Shown here piece by piece: positions 1 to 7,143 of a DNA stretch of 19,395 bases (within the stretch, counting starts at the first letter, position 1; each line of letters starts with the position of its first letter). Made by a program: the position numbers and the translations under genes. The notes under the pieces were generated by a model. That model had not been told where the DNA came from. It was given only the letters and a program-made list of their open reading frames with translations, and did no database searches. This DNA comes from Fidelibacterota bacterium UBA1134 (GTDB taxonomy: Bacteria; Fidelibacterota; Marinisomatia; Marinisomatales; S15-B10), in contig DCAL01000046.1 in the NCBI GenBank assembly GCA_002311975.1, positions 1,811-21,205 of the forward strand, written 5' to 3'.

Positions 1-268
1 GAAGAGAGTGCAGTGAGGTAACCTATGCTTGTCAAGAAAAAACATACACACCTGGCAATTGCATGTCTGCAATCGAATTTCTTGAAACCTCGAACGCACC
101 CAGAACCATGTGTCCCATCGCTGCTCTGGCGTGAGCCACAAATCCGTAGTCGCCAGCCTTAAGATTGGAAAGAGATGGTGGGGCGGTTTAGAAAGGCGCA
201 GAAGCAGCAATAAAGCCTTGACTCTTGAGTGCATCTGATTCAGATTATCAGAGAATCGGAATGTCGTT
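1..268. other. Gene-poor left flank, possible protein fragment
   Basis: No convincing gene is visible. The only tract that reads like protein is on the minus strand, open from 187 down to the stop at 32-34 (51 codons). It contains LKAGDYGFVAHARAAMGHM followed by VLGAFEVS. The pattern of a small-residue turn, a tyrosine strand, histidines and a GHM segment is loosely like the C-terminal end of a cupredoxin, but the usual cysteine ligand is missing and there is no sensible start codon. A stop lies directly upstream at 188-190. At most it is a decayed fragment; it could equally be chance. Confidence 0.2.
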
Positions 269-569
269 ATGGGCAAAGTAATTCAAATTCAAAAACCGGG
301 TACACTAACCCTGCCTCAGAAGATCAGAGAAAAGTAACAGCTTGAAGAGGCGACTGAGATGAGTGCGCTGCCCAAGTTGACTTCGCAAATTGAATCGCTC
401 ATGGAGGAAAAGGGCGTTTATCTGGAAGAACTCATTGACGGCATTGCGGCGCAAAGAACTGTTTTTCACGTTTAACATCAAGGTTTATTTCCCCGATGAA
501 TCACTGGGTATCGCGGTCGTCACGCCGGGTCAGCTGCTGAGCGTCATCAGAAGCCGTATCAAACAGTAA
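269..569 (+). pseudogene. Remnant of an AbrB-type antitoxin / PIN toxin pair
   Basis: Starting at ATG 269 the frame reads MGKVIQIQKPGTLTLPQKIREK, the swapped-hairpin N-terminus typical of AbrB/MazE-type DNA-binding antitoxins, and then meets a TAA at 335-337. The same frame continues past the stop with QLEEATEMSALPKLTSQI and SLMEEKGVYLEELIDGIAAQ, which resembles the helical C-terminal tail of such antitoxins, and ends at 473-475. From about 456 a second frame reads ELFFTFNIKVYFPDESLGI then AVVTPGQLLSVIRSRIKQ and stops at 567-569. That looks like the last strand and helix of a PIN-domain toxin (the xxTPxxLL segment). The middle of the antitoxin and nearly all of the toxin, including its acidic active site, are absent. 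I infer deletions plus a frameshift in a former antitoxin-toxin operon. The antitoxin part is clearer than the PIN part. Confidence 0.5.
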
Positions 570-660
570 CAAATGCCGTCTGGCGATGCAGATTATTCTG
601 AGAGTGATGCTAGAGATGATCTTTTGTGTTACAGCTTGCTCATTGTTGCAACACTTGTTA

Positions 661-666
661 AGGGAG
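661..666 (+). promoter_or_regulatory. Ribosome binding site of the ceramidase-like gene
   Basis: AGGGAG lies 7 bases before ATG 674 and supports that start. No clear promoter hexamers were identified upstream in 570-660. Confidence 0.6.
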
Positions 667-673
667 CATCAGC

Positions 674-2239
674 ATGAAATGGCTTAAGCGGACGGGAGTG
701 GTATTGGCGGCACTCATTCTTATGGTCATCATCTGGATGATTACCAACGTCCGCAACCGCCATCCCGGCTATTCGCTGGACTTGACGATTGAGGCACCTG
801 AGGCGGCAGGTCAGTTGTTTGCCGGTTTCGCCGCTGTCCCTATCACACCCACAGTAGTTGATACGTGGATTGATGCCAACGGAGACGCCCGCTATCAACC
901 GCTCGACGGCGATGTTTTTGAGGATGGAAACGGCAACGGCATGTTCGATCCTGTCTGGATTGCCGGTTTTCACAACCGCCGTCCCGCCAACGGCATTCAT
1001 GACGATCTCTGGGCGAGGGTGATGATTATTGATGATGGGCAGACGCGCCTCGCTGTCGTCGCCCTCGATGCCATCGGTTTCTTCCACGACGATGTAATCG
1101 ATATCAGAAAGATGATTCCCCCGCAATTAGAAATCGACTATGCCATCGTCTGCAGTACGCACGACCACGAGGCGCCGGATCTGTTAGGGCTGTGGGGTGG
1201 AGGCTGGTTCAAAAGCGGCGTTGACCCGGATTACATGGCATACGTGAAGTCTCAAACGGTGAAGGCCGTAGAAAGAGCGGTGCAAAACCTCCGCCCGGCC
1301 GTACTCAGATTTGCTCAAGATTTGACGTCAGCGGCTCCGTTCGTGGAAGATTCCCGCAAGCCCATTGTTCTCGATCCGGGGGTGCGGCTTATGCACGCGG
1401 TTGATGCTGAGGCGGATACCATATTGGGGACGCTCATGGCATGGGCCAACCACCCGGAGACGATGTGGTCCCGTAATCTTCTCATCTCATCAGACTATCC
1501 TCATTATGTTCGCAAGTTCATGGAGGAAGGTGTTTCCGATGGAGAGACAATGATAACGCCGGGCATTGGTGGGACGGTGGTTTACCTTAACGGCGCCATC
1601 GGCGGACTCATGACCACCAGCCCGAGATTCGGCATCGCCCATCGGTTCGAGGATACCACATATACGTCAGTCTCTTTTGCGAAGGCGAGAGCGCAGGGCC
1701 AGCAGATTGCCACGGTGGCGCTCAACGCCCTCAAGAGCAATGGCGCTGTAGAGTTACGTCAGGGGGGCATCACCCTGCGTGCGCGCACTATTGCTGTCCC
1801 GCTTGACAATAAGATTTTCCGGCTGGCATTGGCCCTTGGCATAATCGGGCACGGCTTCGAACGGTGGATGGAGATGCGGACGGAAGTGGCGGTCTTTAGC
1901 CTCGGACCAGCCAGCTTCATCACGGTCCCCGGCGAAATCTATCCTGAGATTATCAACGGCGGTATTGAGGCACCGCCGGGGCAGGATTATGTTCTGCAGC
2001 CGATGGAAGTGCCTCCTCTGCGAGAGTTAATGCCGGGACGGTTCAAGTTCGTTTTCGGACTGGCTAATGATGAAATCGGCTACATCATTCCTAAAAGTGA
2101 ATGGGACACAGATACACCTTATTTGTATAATGCAATTAGTTCTCCTTATGGTGAGATTAACTCCTTAGGTCCTGAGACAGCGCCCGTTATACACAGAGAA
2201 ATCAGTGATCTTCTGTTGCAGTTGATGAGTGACCAGTAG
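674..2239 (+). CDS. Membrane-anchored neutral ceramidase-like hydrolase
   Basis: 521 residues. Family members hydrolyse the amide bond of ceramides using an active-site zinc; here the real substrate is unknown. Residues 8-24 are a hydrophobic N-terminal anchor or uncleaved signal, placing the domain outside the inner membrane. Family marks in order: AGFAAVPITP (50-59); an acidic calcium-site-like stretch with DANGD and EDGNGNGMFD (68-92); GIHDDLWARV with H109; STHDHEAPD with H163 and H165; ANHPETM with H260; VPGEIYP with E421; and GLANDEIGYIIP (462-473) with Y470. By remembered alignment to Pseudomonas ceramidase, H109, H260, E421 and a tyrosine of the GYI or YGE segment would be zinc ligands. 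It is shorter than the ~650-700 residues of classical neutral ceramidases and lacks the C-terminal immunoglobulin-like domain. The next gene starts 6 bases after the stop, suggesting translational coupling. Confidence 0.8.
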   Translation: MKWLKRTGVVLAALILMVIIWMITNVRNRHPGYSLDLTIEAPEAAGQLFAGFAAVPITPTVVDTWIDANGDARYQPLDGDVFEDGNGNGMFDPVWIAGFHNRRPANGIHDDLWARVMIIDDGQTRLAVVALDAIGFFHDDVIDIRKMIPPQLEIDYAIVCSTHDHEAPDLLGLWGGGWFKSGVDPDYMAYVKSQTVKAVERAVQNLRPAVLRFAQDLTSAAPFVEDSRKPIVLDPGVRLMHAVDAEADTILGTLMAWANHPETMWSRNLLISSDYPHYVRKFMEEGVSDGETMITPGIGGTVVYLNGAIGGLMTTSPRFGIAHRFEDTTYTSVSFAKARAQGQQIATVALNALKSNGAVELRQGGITLRARTIAVPLDNKIFRLALALGIIGHGFERWMEMRTEVAVFSLGPASFITVPGEIYPEIINGGIEAPPGQDYVLQPMEVPPLRELMPGRFKFVFGLANDEIGYIIPKSEWDTDTPYLYNAISSPYGEINSLGPETAPVIHREISDLLLQLMSDQ

Positions 2240-2245
2240 GCCATC

Positions 2246-2920
2246 GTGCGGTTGGATATTCTTAAGATTAACCCGATTATTGCTAGCCGAGTGACGATTT
2301 TTGGCTGCCTGCAGTTCCTGTTGTTCTCAACAATTGCGATGCTGTTATACGGTGGAGGAACGGCCTGGAATCCCGGAACGGACGGCTATACCTTCTGGCA
2401 CAACTTCTTCAGCGATCTCGGAAGGACGGTCTCCTACTCGGGCGTTCCTAACAGGGTAGCGGAACCTCTCTTTAACACGTCTCTCACTCTCCACGCTGTC
2501 ACGCTGCTGTTCTTTTACGCCACCTATCCCTTGCTTCTGTCTGAAAGGAAGTTCCTTCGTACGGTTGTCACGCTTGCCGGTATCCTCTCCGCCATGGGCC
2601 TGATTCGTGTAGGACTGAATCCCGATGACATCCGCCCTGAGCAGCACATGGCCGGCGTCTGGCTGTGGGGGATTCCTCTCTTTTCGGTGATGATTGCTAC
2701 GATTGGTGATGGAATCTGTCGGAGGAGTCTGTCCAGAGGGGGACTTTTTTTCACAGGCGGTTTTGCCTTGCTTTTGGGCTACCACATCATCCAGGGGCTC
2801 TTGGACATGAGCGGTCCCATCGTCCCCACTGTACAAAAGATAGTTGTATATTACAATATTAGTTGGTTTCTGGTGATGAGCCGTCAATTGTCGAGAGAAT
2901 CTTCTCGAGAGGAGAAGTAG
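2246..2920 (+). CDS. DUF998-like six-helix membrane protein
   Basis: 224 residues starting at GTG, 6 bases after the ceramidase-like stop, with no independent ribosome site; translation is probably coupled. About six hydrophobic segments are visible near residues 18-36, 76-97, 104-122, 135-154, 165-187 and 197-211. The first periplasmic-type loop contains FFSDLGRTV followed by an Asn and LFNTSL, the arrangement I associate with DUF998 and related small integral membrane families. A second conserved-looking loop holds GLNPDDIRPEQHMAG. No enzymatic motif is certain, although the Asp and His residues in the loops could face one side of the membrane. Function unknown; the linkage suggests it assists the upstream hydrolase or handles the same lipid. 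It converges on the TonB receptor gene with only 6 bases between stops. A 6-bp inverted repeat (TCGAGA/TCTCGA at 2891-2908) lies inside its end and is too weak to call a terminator. Confidence 0.65.
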   Translation: MRLDILKINPIIASRVTIFGCLQFLLFSTIAMLLYGGGTAWNPGTDGYTFWHNFFSDLGRTVSYSGVPNRVAEPLFNTSLTLHAVTLLFFYATYPLLLSERKFLRTVVTLAGILSAMGLIRVGLNPDDIRPEQHMAGVWLWGIPLFSVMIATIGDGICRRSLSRGGLFFTGGFALLLGYHIIQGLLDMSGPIVPTVQKIVVYYNISWFLVMSRQLSRESSREEK

Positions 2921-2926
2921 TTCGTT

Positions 2927-5410
2927 TCACATCCGGTAGTATACCCTGACGCCCAGCAGGCGCGGCTCACCCCACTGTTGCATCTGGATTCCGAGGTAGC
3001 CGTTAATTCCGTGCCAACGAATGTATTGCCTGTTCAGCAGATTCTTTCCCCAGAGGTAGAGGCCGTATTTGCCCGCATCAATGCCGGCATGACCGTTGAT
3101 GAGCGTCCGTGAATCGATTGTGAGGTCATTAAGAAGCGGGTCGGTGGTGAACTCAACCGCCACTTCTCCCATGTAGTCGGCTCTCAGCTGAGCGCTCAGT
3201 CGCAGGCCGCTCTTGAGGGGATGCGCATAGTCGGCCAACAGGCTCCAAGACGTCTTAGGATAGTAGCTGATATTTTGTCCTGAAAAATCGTTGCCTTGCC
3301 CATCGTTGAATTTGTTGAAGACCGCTTCGGTGACCCCGAGACCCCCCATGAGGGTCATGTGATTTTCCAGTAACCGTGTTGTGAAGTCAACTTCAATCCC
3401 CCGGATAGTTGAGGAGGCAGCGTTGGCCACTTTGTATCCCTCGAAGAGATCGACGAACTGGCTCACCTGCATATCTTCGTAGTCCATGTAGAAAAAAGCT
3501 GCGTTGATAAATGCTGTGTTGGTACGATTGCCCGCCTTAATTCCCAGTTCATAGTTGGTGATAAATTCAGGATCGAACGGTTCAGCTACTGACTCCAGAC
3601 TTGACACGTAGTCCGAATTAAAACCACCGCTCTTGAATCCTTCAGAAACAGTGGAATAGAGGTTGATGAGAGGGCTGAAGCGATACTTGAGACTCAATGA
3701 GGGAGTGACCGCGCTCCAAGCGAAAGTGTCCTCGTAGAAACCGTCAGGGATGCCGTCGCCATCTTCATCTTCCGGTACGTAGATATAACCGAAGGCCGGA
3801 AGACCGTCCTGGCGGTATTTCATCTGCTTGGTGTCTCTTGTATATCTGGCGCCTAGCGTGAATGTGAGCCGGTCCAACGGTGTGTAGTCAAGGGAGCCGA
3901 AAACACCAACACTGGTGGTGATACCGTGACCCTCAGGCGCCACATCCTCTATCAGATTCTCAGTGAGAAAAGGAGGGAAGCCGGTGATGAAATAGACGAA
4001 TTCTGTGGTGGGATAAATAGGCCCTGTCATGTCGTTCGTCAGTCTGAAATAGAACAGTCCTCCCACCCATGAGAGATTGCCTCCCGAGCCGGACGTGAGG
4101 CGCAGCTCTTGCGAAATTTGGTCGCCAGTGTCATCCCATTTTCCGGTCATGAGATTCAGACCAATCCCATCCTCATCGTTGAAGTAGTCGCGGCCGGAGG
4201 AGCGGGTGGCCGTGATGGAGGTCACCGTCCAATCATTGGGCAAGGAGTAACTGACCGTCAGGGTGGCCCCCTTCAGATCACGCTTGAAGTAAGTAGTGGT
4301 ATCGTGCCTGAAGTAGTATTGCCCCTCATCAGTGATGACAGAATCCCATGTAGTCTCATAGAGTGAATCGATCAAAACCCCGTCCAGAGTGGGAGAGTCG
4401 CTGGAGAGATGCCAGTCTGATACATGATTGCCGGCGCCGATAATATCATCTGTGCTGAAATCGTAACTAAAATCAACAGTCAGCTGCCTGAGAGGAACGG
4501 CTCTCAAGGCAAACCTGCCCCCGAGGGTGTTTTCGTATTTCTCCCGCTTGCCGTTGTAGCTGTTGGTGAGGTATCCGTCCCAGTAGGAAGAGAACAGTGT
4601 GGACTTTGCATAAATCCAGTCGGTGAGGCGGAGGTTGACCATGCCGCGAATCTTGCGATAGTTGTTCTGCGACAGATCGACACTGGCGGCCACTCTGTTA
4701 ACGGGGCTCGGCTTGGCCGAAACCATATTGATGGCGCCGGAGATAGCGTTGCGCCCGAAGAGAGTTCCCTGCGGCCCTCGCAAGAATTCCACACTTTTCA
4801 TATCGACGATATCGAAATTAATAAAGCCCGGTCTTCCCATGATAACGCCGTCGAGATAGATACCTTCTGCTGATCCGAAGCCGGGATTCCGAGCGCCGCC
4901 CGCAATTCCCCTGATGTTGAAATCGTCGATGGACGCTTGTCCTTCGGCCATGGCCACATTCGGTACCAGAGCCACCAGTTCCCGCAGTGATGTGGCGCCG
5001 AGGTCCTCGATCATATCCTCCTGGATGGCCACCATGGAGATGGGAACCTCCTTAATCGTCTCCTCCCGCTTGCGCGCCGTTACAACGACCTCCTGCCCGA
5101 ACAGTTTCCCCGCTGTGAGGATGATGGCGAGATCACTGAGATCGTCCGACGGTGAAAGCGACAAACGCTGCGACTGGTAACCGATGTAGCTTACCACCAG
5201 AAAAAAATCGGTTGACGGAACGTGGCCAATCTGGAATCGGCCTTCGGTGTCCGTAGCGCCGCCGAACTCAGTCCCCTCAATATAGACGTTTGCTCCGATA
5301 AGGCGGGTATCCTTTTGGTCAGTAACCAGTCCAGCAACTGACTGCCCGTACAGGGAAAAACCGCAAAAAATTTGCAATATGAGGACTATGCTGAATTTGT
5401 CTCTCAACAT
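2927..5410 (-). CDS. TonB-dependent outer-membrane receptor
   Basis: 827 residues with a signal peptide (about 1-22, ending near YGQ). Residues 24-100 form a carboxypeptidase-regulatory-like beta-sandwich (GLVTDQKDTRLIGANVYIEG, DTEGRFQI). A TonB box-like segment EVVVTARK follows at 107-114, then a plug domain (about 118-235) with VPISMVAI, IRGIAGG, YLDGV and FLRGPQGTLFGRNAISGAIN. The rest is a long 22-strand-type barrel with aromatic-rich strands, ending RLLGVRVYYRM. The TARKRxE...VPxS motif resembles receptors often annotated as siderophore or vitamin transporters, but the ligand cannot be read from sequence. It would import a large or scarce substrate across the outer membrane using TonB-ExbBD energy; no tonB or exbBD genes are in the window. 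It is transcribed away from the RetSat-like gene, with a dyad 44-70 bases upstream of its start. Its ribosome site is weak. Confidence 0.92.
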   Translation of the reverse strand: MLRDKFSIVLILQIFCGFSLYGQSVAGLVTDQKDTRLIGANVYIEGTEFGGATDTEGRFQIGHVPSTDFFLVVSYIGYQSQRLSLSPSDDLSDLAIILTAGKLFGQEVVVTARKREETIKEVPISMVAIQEDMIEDLGATSLRELVALVPNVAMAEGQASIDDFNIRGIAGGARNPGFGSAEGIYLDGVIMGRPGFINFDIVDMKSVEFLRGPQGTLFGRNAISGAINMVSAKPSPVNRVAASVDLSQNNYRKIRGMVNLRLTDWIYAKSTLFSSYWDGYLTNSYNGKREKYENTLGGRFALRAVPLRQLTVDFSYDFSTDDIIGAGNHVSDWHLSSDSPTLDGVLIDSLYETTWDSVITDEGQYYFRHDTTTYFKRDLKGATLTVSYSLPNDWTVTSITATRSSGRDYFNDEDGIGLNLMTGKWDDTGDQISQELRLTSGSGGNLSWVGGLFYFRLTNDMTGPIYPTTEFVYFITGFPPFLTENLIEDVAPEGHGITTSVGVFGSLDYTPLDRLTFTLGARYTRDTKQMKYRQDGLPAFGYIYVPEDEDGDGIPDGFYEDTFAWSAVTPSLSLKYRFSPLINLYSTVSEGFKSGGFNSDYVSSLESVAEPFDPEFITNYELGIKAGNRTNTAFINAAFFYMDYEDMQVSQFVDLFEGYKVANAASSTIRGIEVDFTTRLLENHMTLMGGLGVTEAVFNKFNDGQGNDFSGQNISYYPKTSWSLLADYAHPLKSGLRLSAQLRADYMGEVAVEFTTDPLLNDLTIDSRTLINGHAGIDAGKYGLYLWGKNLLNRQYIRWHGINGYLGIQMQQWGEPRLLGVRVYYRM

Positions 5411-5453
5411 GAGTGGTTCTTCAGTTTTGGCGCCGAAGATTAAAACACCATTT

Positions 5454-5480
5454 CCGAATAGGAATATATTCCTTATCCGG
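5454..5480. promoter_or_regulatory. Dyad in the divergent promoter gap (candidate operator)
   Basis: A perfect 14-base palindrome AGGAATATATTCCT (5460-5473) sits inside a longer imperfect dyad bounded by CCG and CGG-like ends (10 of 13 symmetric pairs match over 5454-5479). It lies in the 136-base gap between the start codons of the TonB receptor (5410, minus) and the RetSat-like enzyme (5547, plus), a natural place for a shared regulator. It is not recognisable as a Fur box. No regulator gene is adjacent. The symmetry is seen; the operator role is inferred. Confidence 0.4.
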
Positions 5481-5546
5481 TTAATTTGCCAATACTCAGG
5501 TTGTTGCTCTATTTCCTGATCTTCGAGGCAGAATGAGGGAACCGGA

Positions 5547-7130
5547 ATGAAACTTGGCGATAGTTACAGCTCTGATATTTTAGACGAGAAGTTTGATGTA
5601 ATCATGATCGGTTCCGGCATGAGCGGTCTCACAGCCGCGGCGCTGCTTTCGAAGGCCGGAAAACGTGTATTGGTGCTTGAGAGACACTTCAAGGTGGGTG
5701 GCTGGACTCATACGTTCAAGCGCGGGAAGTACGAGTGGGACGTAGGCATCCACTACATCGGCGGCGTCGGTAAGAAAGATGGAATTTTGCGCATCCTGTT
5801 TGATGATATCACCGAGTCGAGACTTGAATGGTCGCGAATGCCCGAAACATATGACCGGATGGTCTTTCCTGACGCTTCCTACGATTTCGTTTCCGGTAGA
5901 GAGAACTTCATCAATCGCCTGAGTGAGTATTTCCCGAAGGAAAGAAGCGCCATTGAGAAATACCTGAAACTGGTACGAGACTGCAACAGAGCGTCACGCC
6001 GATTCTTCTCCAATCGGGCGCTGCCGAAGTCCTTGGGTACGCTCGCCTACCGCCCCATGTCGCGCCATTACCTCAAGTACGCCGATCGAACGACTTTGGA
6101 TGTTCTTTCAAGCCTGACTTCGGACAGGAAGCTTATCGGCGTTCTTACAGGGCAGTACGGCGATTACGGACTGACGCCGAAACAGAGTTCGTTCGCCATC
6201 CATGCGGCAGTTGTAAATCATTACCTTTACGGCGCCTATTATCCAGTGGGCGGTTCGCGCAGTATCGCCATGACCATCGCACCCGTCATCGAAGGGGCAG
6301 GGGGCAAGATTCTTGTGAACACGCAGGTTGAGAGAATTCTGACCCACAGGAATCGCGCCGTCGGGGTTAGGCTGACCAACGGTGATGAATTGACGGCGCC
6401 GACGGTCGTTAGCAGTGCAGGCGTCCTGAATACATTCGGTGACCTTTTAGAGAACAAAACCTTGCCGGGGATAGATATGGAAAAAGTAGAACGTTCCTGT
6501 TCTCATGTCTGTCTCTATATCGGTATCAACGGTACAGCGGAGAAACTCGGACTCGGCGGGACGAATCTCTGGATCTATCCCGATTATGACCACGACGCCA
6601 ACGTGAAAAAATATCTGGCCGATTTCCGTTCGCACCTGCCTGTTGTTTACGTTTCGTTCCCATCTGCCAAAGACCCGGGTTGGGAGGATAAACACGGTGA
6701 TACAGCTACTATGGAGGCCATTTCACTTGCGCCTTACGATATGTTCAAGAAATGGGAGGACACGGCGTGGAAAAAGCGGGGCGAAGATTACGAGAACTTT
6801 AAGCAGGAATTGTCCAGCCGAATCATGCGATTTGTATATGCCCATGTGCCGCAGGTCGAAGGACATGTGGATCATCTTGAACTTTCCACACCGCTGACAA
6901 CACGCGATTTTCTCGGATACTCCCGCGGCGAGATCTACGGCATTGATCATTCGCCGAGCCGCTTCCGTCAGAAGTGGTTAAGACCGCATACTCCCATCAA
7001 AGATCTCTATCTCACAGGACAGGATATTGTTACCGACGGCATAGCGGGAGCCTTAATGTCGGGTGTACTCACCACGTCGGCTATTTTGGGCCGCAACGTC
7101 GTTAAAGACATCGTGAAACGGAGGTCATAA
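5547..7130 (+). CDS. RetSat/CrtI-type FAD-dependent oxidoreductase
   Basis: 527 residues of the phytoene desaturase / all-trans-retinol 13,14-reductase family. The N-terminal Rossmann fold carries the dinucleotide motif IGSGMSGLTAAALLSKAGKR (21-40) followed by E45 for the ribose. RHFKVGGWTHTF (46-57) and DVGIHYIGG (65-73) follow; DxGIHYIG is characteristic of retinol-saturase-like members rather than classical CrtI desaturases. Near the C-terminus DLYLTGQDIVTDGIAGALM is the FAD-binding GQD segment, followed by a hydrophobic helix. Family members add or remove hydrogen across conjugated double bonds of carotenoids or retinoids. The exact substrate is unknown, and no other carotenoid gene is present. 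GAGGGA at 5535-5540, 6 bases before ATG, supports the start. The peroxidase/beta-helix gene begins within 13-40 bases downstream, so the two are probably co-transcribed. Confidence 0.85.
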   Translation: MKLGDSYSSDILDEKFDVIMIGSGMSGLTAAALLSKAGKRVLVLERHFKVGGWTHTFKRGKYEWDVGIHYIGGVGKKDGILRILFDDITESRLEWSRMPETYDRMVFPDASYDFVSGRENFINRLSEYFPKERSAIEKYLKLVRDCNRASRRFFSNRALPKSLGTLAYRPMSRHYLKYADRTTLDVLSSLTSDRKLIGVLTGQYGDYGLTPKQSSFAIHAAVVNHYLYGAYYPVGGSRSIAMTIAPVIEGAGGKILVNTQVERILTHRNRAVGVRLTNGDELTAPTVVSSAGVLNTFGDLLENKTLPGIDMEKVERSCSHVCLYIGINGTAEKLGLGGTNLWIYPDYDHDANVKKYLADFRSHLPVVYVSFPSAKDPGWEDKHGDTATMEAISLAPYDMFKKWEDTAWKKRGEDYENFKQELSSRIMRFVYAHVPQVEGHVDHLELSTPLTTRDFLGYSRGEIYGIDHSPSRFRQKWLRPHTPIKDLYLTGQDIVTDGIAGALMSGVLTTSAILGRNVVKDIVKRRS

Positions 7131-7143
7131 GACATCTCAGTGA

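Noticed and set aside
629..1126. 165-codon minus-strand open frame over the start of the ceramidase-like gene
   Set aside because: The plus-strand protein carries clear family motifs here and the antisense product has none.
2345..2887. 180-codon minus-strand open frame opposite the DUF998-like gene
   Set aside because: It lies wholly antisense to a well-supported membrane protein, and its product is polar with no recognisable motif.
2891..2908. TCGAGA/TCTCGA inverted repeat as a bidirectional terminator between the convergent genes
   Set aside because: The stem is only 6 bp, it lies within the coding end, and no T-run follows on either strand.
4424..4873. 149-codon plus-strand open frame inside the TonB receptor gene
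   Set aside because: It is antisense to the conserved plug and early barrel; the receptor reading is unambiguous.
5454..5480. Reading the dyad as a Fur iron box for the TonB receptor
   Set aside because: The bases do not follow the GATAATGATAATCATTATC-like pattern; the receptor ligand is unknown.
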